From: Rhodovastum sp963804495
GTDB taxonomy: Bacteria; Pseudomonadota; Alphaproteobacteria; Acetobacterales; Acetobacteraceae
Length of the DNA stretch: 64,000 nucleotides
Direction of reading: 5' to 3'
NCBI GenBank assembly: GCA_963804495.1
Contig: CAWDQN010000011.1
Span: forward strand, 124,001-188,000
The notes under the pieces were generated by a model. The model ran no database searches. It saw only the letters and a program-made list of their open reading frames with translations, and was not told the origin of the DNA. This document shows, piece by piece, positions 58,566 through 64,000 of the stretch. The position numbers were made by a program, and so were the translations under genes. Positions within the stretch are counted from its first letter, which is position 1. Every line of letters starts with the position of its first letter.

Positions 58566-60635
58566 ATGCCCATCCGCGCCACCGTCTGCCCGCACGACTG
58601 CCCCTCGACCTGCGCGCTGGAGGTTGAGGTGGAGGGCAACCGCATCGGCGCGGTGCGCGGGGCGGCGGCGAACAGCTACACCGCCGGGGTGATCTGCGCC
58701 AAAGTGGCGCGCTACGCCGAGCGCGTGCACCACCCCGACCGGCTGACCCGCCCGCTGCTGCGCACCGGCGAAAAGGGCGCCGGCCAGTTCCGCCCGATCT
58801 CCTGGGATGAAGCGCTGGACCGCGTCGCCGATGCCTTCACACGCGCCGCCGAACGTCACGGCAGCGAGGCGGTGTGGCCCTATTACTACGCCGGTACGAT
58901 GGGGCTGGTGCAGCGCGACGGCATCAACCGGCTGCGCCACGTCATGCGGTATTCCCGCCAGCGCAACACCATCTGCACCGCCGTGTGCGAGGCGGGCTGG
59001 ACGGCAGGCGTGGGGCGCATCACCGGGCCCGACCCGCGCGAAATGGCGCAAGCCGACCTGATCGTGATCTGGGGCGGCAACCCGGTGAACACCCAGGTCA
59101 ATGTCATGACCCACGTCACCCGCGCCCGCAAGCAACGCGGGGCGAAGCTGGTGGTGGTGGACCCCTACCGCACCGGCACCGCGCAAGCCGCCGATCTGCA
59201 CCTGGCGCCACGCCCCGGCACCGACGGGGCGCTGGCCTGCGCGCTGATGCACGTGGCCTTCCGCGACGGCTTCGCCGATCGCGCCTACATGACCCGGTTC
59301 TCCGATTTTCCGCCGGCGCTGGAGGCGCATTTGGCGGCGCGCGGGCCGGCATGGGCCGCTTGCATCACCGGCCTGGCGGTGGCCGAGATCGAAGCCTTCG
59401 CCGCGCTCTATTGCCGCACCGAACGCGCCTATATCCGGGTGGGCTACGGGTTCTCGCGCATGCGCAACGGGGCGGCCAATCTGCACGCGGTGACCTGCCT
59501 GCCCATCGTTACCGGCAAATGGCCGCACGCCGGCGGCGGCGCGTTCTGGAACAACCGTGCCATCTATCATTGGGACAAGACGCTGATTGAAGGACTCGAC
59601 GCGCGCGACAAATCGGTCCGCGAAATGGACATGAGCCGCATCGGCGCCGTGCTGACCGGCGACCGCGCCGAGCTGGGTGACGGGCCGGAGGTGCAGGCGC
59701 TGCTGATCCAGAACGTCAATCCACTGACGGTGGCGCCCGACTCGAACCGGGTGCGCCGCGGCTTCGCCCGCCCGGAGTTGTTCGTGTGTGTGCACGAGCA
59801 GTTCCTGACCGAAACGGCGCGCTGGGCGGATGTGGTGCTGCCGGCGACGATGTTCCTGGAACACGACGATCTGTACCAGGCCGGCGGGCACAGCCACATC
59901 CAGATCGGCCCGAAGCTGATCGATCCGCCGGGCGAATGCCGCTCAAACCACGCGGTGCTGCAGGGCCTGGCGTCACGCCTGGGGGCAAGCCATCCTGGTT
60001 TCGATATGACGGCGATGGAGCTGGTCGACGCCACCTTGCGCGCCTCCGGCTGGCCGGATGCGGCGACGGTTGGGCGCCAACGCTGGATCGACGCCCAGCC
60101 GCCGTTCGCCGACAGTCATTTCCTCAACCGTTTCGGTCATAACGGGAAATTCCGTTTTGCGCCGGACTGGGCGGCGATCGGGCCGAACCACCATGGCATG
60201 CCGGAATTGCCCGACCATATGGCGAATATCGACGCGGCGCGGCCGGAGGCGCCGTTCCGCCTGGTAACGGCGCCGGCGCGGCGGTTCCTTAACACCAGTT
60301 TCACCGAGATGGACTCCGGCCGCCAGCGCGAGGGGCGGCCGACGGTGCTGATCCATCCCGAGGATGCCGCACGTCTGGGGGTGGCCGAGGGACGCAGGGT
60401 ACGGCTGGGCAATGCGCAAGGCGCGGTGGTGGTGCATGCGCGCCTGTTCGACGGTCTGCAGCCGGGCGTGCTGGTGGTGGAGGGCATCTGGCCGGGCACC
60501 TGTTTCGAGGGCGGCGTCGGTATCAACGCCCTGGTGAGCGACGACCCGGCCCCGCCGCTGGGCGGCGCGGTGTTTCACGACACGTCCGTCTGGGCCGAGG
60601 CGGCGGAGGCGGTGCTGGCTGTGGCCGCCGAGTAA
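58566..60635 (+). CDS. Molybdopterin-dependent oxidoreductase (DMSO reductase family)
   Basis: The 689-aa catalytic subunit begins TVCPHDCPSTCALEVEVEGN with the 4Fe-4S cysteine motif (fourth Cys in AGVICAK). It has RPLLRTGEKGAGQFRPISWD EALD, IWGGNPVNTQVN, VVVDPYRTGTAQAADLHLAP RPGTDGALA, and the C-terminal cap domain LVTAPARRFLNTSFTEM ... HPEDAARLGVAEGRRVRL. There is no Tat signal, so it is cytoplasmic. The substrate cannot be told; relatives are annotated as generic molybdopterin oxidoreductases. ModE-like control is likely. Confidence 0.92.
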   Translation: MPIRATVCPHDCPSTCALEVEVEGNRIGAVRGAAANSYTAGVICAKVARYAERVHHPDRLTRPLLRTGEKGAGQFRPISWDEALDRVADAFTRAAERHGSEAVWPYYYAGTMGLVQRDGINRLRHVMRYSRQRNTICTAVCEAGWTAGVGRITGPDPREMAQADLIVIWGGNPVNTQVNVMTHVTRARKQRGAKLVVVDPYRTGTAQAADLHLAPRPGTDGALACALMHVAFRDGFADRAYMTRFSDFPPALEAHLAARGPAWAACITGLAVAEIEAFAALYCRTERAYIRVGYGFSRMRNGAANLHAVTCLPIVTGKWPHAGGGAFWNNRAIYHWDKTLIEGLDARDKSVREMDMSRIGAVLTGDRAELGDGPEVQALLIQNVNPLTVAPDSNRVRRGFARPELFVCVHEQFLTETARWADVVLPATMFLEHDDLYQAGGHSHIQIGPKLIDPPGECRSNHAVLQGLASRLGASHPGFDMTAMELVDATLRASGWPDAATVGRQRWIDAQPPFADSHFLNRFGHNGKFRFAPDWAAIGPNHHGMPELPDHMANIDAARPEAPFRLVTAPARRFLNTSFTEMDSGRQREGRPTVLIHPEDAARLGVAEGRRVRLGNAQGAVVVHARLFDGLQPGVLVVEGIWPGTCFEGGVGINALVSDDPAPPLGGAVFHDTSVWAEAAEAVLAVAAE

Positions 60636-61866
60636 CGGAAACGGCTCTTAACGAAAGGGTTCAAAGTGACGACTGCCCGGCGCGCCGGCGGGTCTGGGGC
60701 ACATATGCCGCTGCCCGAGATCAGCAGGGCCGGGCGTTGCCGGGTGCTCCCGCTCCTGACCGTGCTTGCCCCTCGCAGCGGTATTGGAAAAAGTGCTGGA
60801 GGCGGCCGGGTCGGAAGGCGCAACGGCAATCGTGGAAGATTGCGGGGCGGGTGGGGTCGATGCGGAAGTCGGACCAACGGTCCATTCTCACCACCACCCC
60901 ACCGCATGCCCAATCACCATGACCACAGTCCCCGCGAACACGAGTCCCCTAATCACCACCTCCAACAAGGTGTGCGGGGGCGGAGGCGGGGGGGATTCGT
61001 TGGGCATCATGCAGTGCATCTGGATTCTTATCGGTTCCAGTCAAGCGACCCCCTGGTTTCTTTTTCGTCACCGATGGCGGCGCCTCCGTTTCTGTTGTGG
61101 CAAACGAAACTATAGCGGGCAGAGCCGGCGATGTCATGATTCGTTCGTGTTGCACCGCGCTGTGGACCACACCTCCCGCCACCCAGGCACGCTCGTCCCC
61201 GGGCCATGCGCGCCCAGGTTCATTGTCACAAAGACCGACGCGAGGCGGTTATCGAACCCGAAGGCGCAATGTCCCCAATATCGGTGGATAACTCGGTGGA
61301 AAATGCGTTCCAAACCCACCCCGGAGCCAACAGAGTCAGCGCCTTGCGCGGAATGCCCAATCTCAAGGCATACCTACAACGTGTTGAAGTAAATACGGAG
61401 TCCGGGATGGAACGCGTTTGCGTAGAAGCGACATCACATGTGGCCACCAGTTTTGAATGATCTGTGGACATAACCTGCACAAGGCGAACAATCATGGAAC
61501 GAGCGTGCAACCATTTAAAGTGCCTTTGATTTGTCATGAAACCGTAAGCGGTGTGCAAATGCATGCTTGCAGTCTCAACGACAATGCACAGTTGCTTCCG
61601 AATACGACCAACTCACCGCGGAAACTTGGGCGTTGCCATCAAGCTGGCCGAAGGCGGCGGCAAGGATCAGATCGGGAAGGCCGGGCATGGCCGAACGTAG
61701 CGGCAGCGCTTGTGGGAACGAAGCGCGACCAAATGCCCATTCGACATGCGCGACACCCGCGGCGGTATGCGTTCCCGGCGGGTGCGAAAGGGGTCTGCAT
61801 CCCGATGGGGCCGTTTCTGAGGCCCTCTGATCGATTGAAATCCTTGTGAAATCCTTGTGAAATTCT
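60636..61866. other. 1.2-kb stretch without a convincing gene
   Basis: Several overlapping frames of 60-208 codons exist here, but none has a believable start, composition or family. The base composition drifts to more AT after 61000. TGTGGA and GTGGATAA words occur near 61150, 61283 and 61463. I see no RNA gene before the tRNA. It could be decayed mobile DNA. Confidence 0.45.
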
Positions 61867-61940
61867 TGGAGGTCCGGGCGGGAATCGAACCCACATACGC
61901 GGATTTGCAGTCCGCTGCATCACCACTCTGCCACCGGACC
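61867..61940 (-). tRNA. tRNA-Cys (anticodon GCA)
   Basis: On the reverse strand the 74-nt cloverleaf begins GGTCCGG and ends CCGGACC + U73 + encoded CCA. The anticodon loop reads ACTGCAAAT (GCA) on a GCGGA/TCCGC stem. The T-arm is GTGGG-TTCGATT-CCCGC. The U73 discriminator is the identity element of tRNA-Cys. Confidence 0.96.
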
Positions 61941-62063
61941 AGAGCGCCAGGCCCGCAGCTTATCGGACCGCCGCCGACCGCGGTCAAGACAGCTCCCGCA
62001 CCTGCTTGGCGGCAGCTTGTCCCGCCCTTATAACGGGCCTCCTTGACGAGCGCAGGCCGCCCC

Positions 62064-62771
62064 ATGACCGGTTCCTTGATCGACGACGCCGTGCGCCGCA
62101 ACAACATGGTCGACGGGCAATTGCGCCCCAACAAGGTTTCCGACAGCCGCGTTCTCGGCGCCATGCGGACCTTGCCGCGCGAGCGCTTCCTGCCGGCGGC
62201 ACTTTCCGCCCTCGCCTATGCCGATCACAATGTCATGTTGCCGGGCGGGCGCTGCCTGATCGAACCGATGTTTCTGGCCCGGCTGGTCCAGCTCGCCGAC
62301 CCCGGTGCGGGTGAGCGCGTGCTCGTGGTGGGGGCGGGCACCGGATACGGCGCCGCCGTGCTGTCGGTCTGTGGCGCTTGCGTGGTGGCGCTGGAGGACG
62401 ATGAGAACCTGCTGCGTATTGCCCGCACCGTGCTGCCGGAGGTGGTGCCCGAATTCCAGGTAACGCCGCTGCAACCGGACCCCGGCCCGCAGATCGTGTC
62501 CGGCCCGCTGGCTTCGGGTTGGCCGAAGGGGGCGCCCTACGATCTGGTGTTCATCGAGGGCGGGTTCGAGCAGGTGCCGGAGGCGATCGCCGAGCAGGTC
62601 CGCCCGGCCGGCGGGCGGCTGGTGGGTGTGCGCGCCGCGGCCGGACGGATCGGCCAGGCCGTCGTGGGGGAGCGGGTCGGCGCCGCGCCGGCGATCAGTC
62701 TGCGCCCGGTCTTCGATTGCGCCGTCCCTGTGCTCCCCGGCCTGCGCCACGCGCCCGGATTCGTGTTCTGA
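62064..62771 (+). CDS. Protein-L-isoaspartate O-methyltransferase-like protein
   Basis: The 235-aa protein shows NMVDGQLRPNKVSDSRVLGA MRTLPRERFLP, then YADHNVMLPGGRCLIEPMFL ARL and the SAM loop VLVVGAGTGYGAAVLS. The core matches PCMT, but the substrate-binding TISAP segment is replaced, as in the alphaproteobacterial relatives next to tolC, so isoaspartyl repair activity is uncertain. The start is the ATG at 62064. tolC follows. Confidence 0.87.
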   Translation: MTGSLIDDAVRRNNMVDGQLRPNKVSDSRVLGAMRTLPRERFLPAALSALAYADHNVMLPGGRCLIEPMFLARLVQLADPGAGERVLVVGAGTGYGAAVLSVCGACVVALEDDENLLRIARTVLPEVVPEFQVTPLQPDPGPQIVSGPLASGWPKGAPYDLVFIEGGFEQVPEAIAEQVRPAGGRLVGVRAAAGRIGQAVVGERVGAAPAISLRPVFDCAVPVLPGLRHAPGFVF

Positions 62772-62947
62772 CAGCGTGTTCCGGGCGCCTCATGCCACAG
62801 GAATCGAAGCGCGCACGCACCTAAATCGTGGCGATACGCCCCCGGCTGTGGCAGATGGAGGGCTTGGCGGCGCTGCCGCGGCCGATCCGGCCCACGCGCG
62901 CGTCCGGTTTCGGCTGTGTCCGCCCGGCTGTACATGAGGGTCGAAGC

Positions 62948-64000
62948 ATGTTCCTGCGCTCCGGTTTCGCCGTCGGCTTCCTCGCCGCTATTGCGGCCAG
63001 TGGTTCCGCAAGCGCGGAGACGCGGACGCTGAGCGAAGCGCTGGCCGCCGCCTATTCCACCAACCCGTCGCTGCTGGCCGCCCGCGCCCAGTTGCGGTCG
63101 GTGGACGAGAACGTGCCGCAGGCACTGGCGGGCTGGCGTCCGCAGGTCACTCTGTCGGGCAATGCTGGTTATGATGAGTACACGACCATCATTCGCACCA
63201 AGGGATCGCAGTACGCGCCGGCCTCCACCCAGGCGACCAACAATTTGCTCGGCACCAGCAGCGGCCAGTTGCTGGTCACCCAGCCGCTGTGGCGTGGCGG
63301 CCAGACGCGGGCCAGCACCAACCGGGCGGAAAACCAGGTGATGGGCCAGCGCGCCCGCCTGATCGCCGCCGAGGTGCAGCTCTTCAGCGACACCTCCTCT
63401 GCTTTTGTCAACGTCATCGCCAACCAGCAGGTGCTGACGTTGAACATCAACAACGAACAGGTGCTGGCCCGTCAGCTGCAGGCCACCAACGACCGCTTCC
63501 GGGTGGGCGAAATCACCCGCACCGATGTCGCCCAGGCCGAGGCTGCGCTGGCCGGCGCCACCGCCACCCGGCAGACCTCCGAGGGCAACCTGCAGACCGC
63601 GCGCGCGCAGTACCAACGCCTGGTGGGCGAACTGCCGGGCGCCCTGGTCGAGCCGCAGCCGCTGCGCCTGCCCGTGCGTACGCTGCAGGAGGCCAAGGCG
63701 CTGGCCGCGTCCAACAATCCGAATGTGATCGCTGCGCTGTTCGACGACGCCGCAGCCAAGGACAATTTCGACCTGCAGGTACTCGAAGCTGATGCCCAAC
63801 ATCAGCCTGCAGGGATCGCTGGCCAGCACCCAGAGCCAGCAGATCCCGGGCGAGACCACCAGGTCCGGCGAAATCGTCGCCGCGCTCACCGTGCCGATTT
63901 ATCAGGGCGGCGCGGAGTACAGTGCCATCCGCCAGGCCCGCCAGCAGCAGCAGCAGACCCACAAAATCATTGATGACGCCCGCCGCACCGCCGTGCAGCA
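62948..64000 (+). pseudogene. tolC: TolC-family outer-membrane efflux protein, frameshifted and running off the window
   Basis: From the ATG at 62948 there is a signal peptide (FLRSGFAVGFLAAIAASGSA SAE). TolC repeat features follow: TLSEALAAAYSTNPSLLAAR, QVTLSGNAGYDEY, VTQPLWRGGQTRA, VNVIANQQVLTLNINNEQVL ARQLQATNDRFRVGEITRTD VAQAEAALAGA. Near 63785-63792 the frame breaks. The homologous continuation LMPNISLQGSLASTQSQQIP, then VPIYQGGAEYSAIRQARQQQ, is in another frame up to base 64000. It is either a real lesion or a sequence error. Confidence 0.9.

Noticed and set aside
58440..59897. Long N-terminal extension of the ModE-like frame
   Set aside because: It is antisense to the molybdopterin oxidoreductase; ModE homology begins at the ATG at 58439.
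61140..61600. Possible replication origin (DnaA-box-like words)
   Set aside because: Words such as GGTGGATAA and TGTGGACATAA are imperfect and few, and no dnaA, parAB or other origin-linked gene is near.
60666..61849. Several ORFs of 60-208 codons in the gene-free stretch
   Set aside because: Overlapping in different frames, poor starts, no protein-like features.

Overview
The window is high-GC alphaproteobacterial chromosome, most likely Acetobacteraceae (Rhodospirillales). The basis is gene content and order: a MaoC-ribF-ileS-lspA-DUF3035(BamF) run, rsmB followed by a heparinase II/III-family gene and (displaced) purH, a Suv3-like helicase-S4-fdxA-carD run, a pcm-like gene beside tolC, and mbfA. 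No rRNA operon or CRISPR array was seen. One tRNA (Cys, GCA) lies at 61867-61940.

Layout. 1-7939: mostly leftward housekeeping genes (mutL 5' end, pgi, BamF-like lipoprotein, lspA, ileS, ribF, MaoC). 8051-11700: a hypothetical gene whose 3' end is replaced by a 140-bp MITE-like element, then an NRAMP-type metal transporter and a small ORF divergent from a CsoR/RcnR/FrmR-family regulator that lacks the family cysteine. 11.8-14.9 kb: a lower-GC accessory patch bracketed by two copies of an imperfect palindromic element. It holds a lipoprotein, a secreted Pro/His-rich protein and a complete IS5-family insertion sequence. 14.8-22.7 kb: RlmM-like methyltransferase, DUF423, proline iminopeptidase, DUF3300-DUF2950, rsmB and heparinase.

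22.7-32.9 kb is the most mobile part, about 10.3 kb lying between the heparinase gene and purH. It reads as two degenerate copies of a unit [uncharacterised DUF gene - REP palindromes - cargo - GT4 glycosyltransferase]. The cargo of the first unit is a broken REP-associated tyrosine transposase and a VapD/DUF5397 toxin-antitoxin-like pair. The cargo of the second is a Rossmann methyltransferase-like gene. A complete 4,594-bp IS21-type transposon sits in the first unit, with identical 50-bp inverted ends and a 7-bp target duplication. It carries, besides istA and istB, a ParB-family gene and a zinc-ribbon gene packed into one overlapping operon; this is the most interesting system in the window. 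purH just downstream is frameshifted.

34.7-47.5 kb: mbfA (membrane ferritin-like iron exporter), cytochrome b561, ampG, a higBA module with a palindromic operator over its promoter, two small low-GC ORFs, DUF29, htpG, helicase-S4-fdxA, an Ala/Lys/Pro-rich ORF and carD, and a BI-1 family protein. 47.6-52.9 kb: an FtsX-like permease and its ATPase divergent from tesA with touching start codons, then thpR and cobB. 53-58 kb: DUF1127/LysR, a UDG-like gene with no visible full-length start, a discoidin-FkbM fusion, a metallopeptidase, phhB, mmcB and free-methionine-sulfoxide reductase. 58-64 kb: a ModE-like HTH divergent from a molybdopterin oxidoreductase, a 1.2-kb stretch without a convincing gene, tRNA-Cys, a pcm-like gene and tolC (frameshifted, running off the end).

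Two themes recur. A family of GGGGTCCAGGGG-type palindromic intergenic repeats occurs at seven places, often as a likely transcription stop. Several different repeats also supply the start or stop codon of the neighbouring gene. Two core genes (purH, tolC) carry single frameshifts, which could be real lesions or sequence errors.
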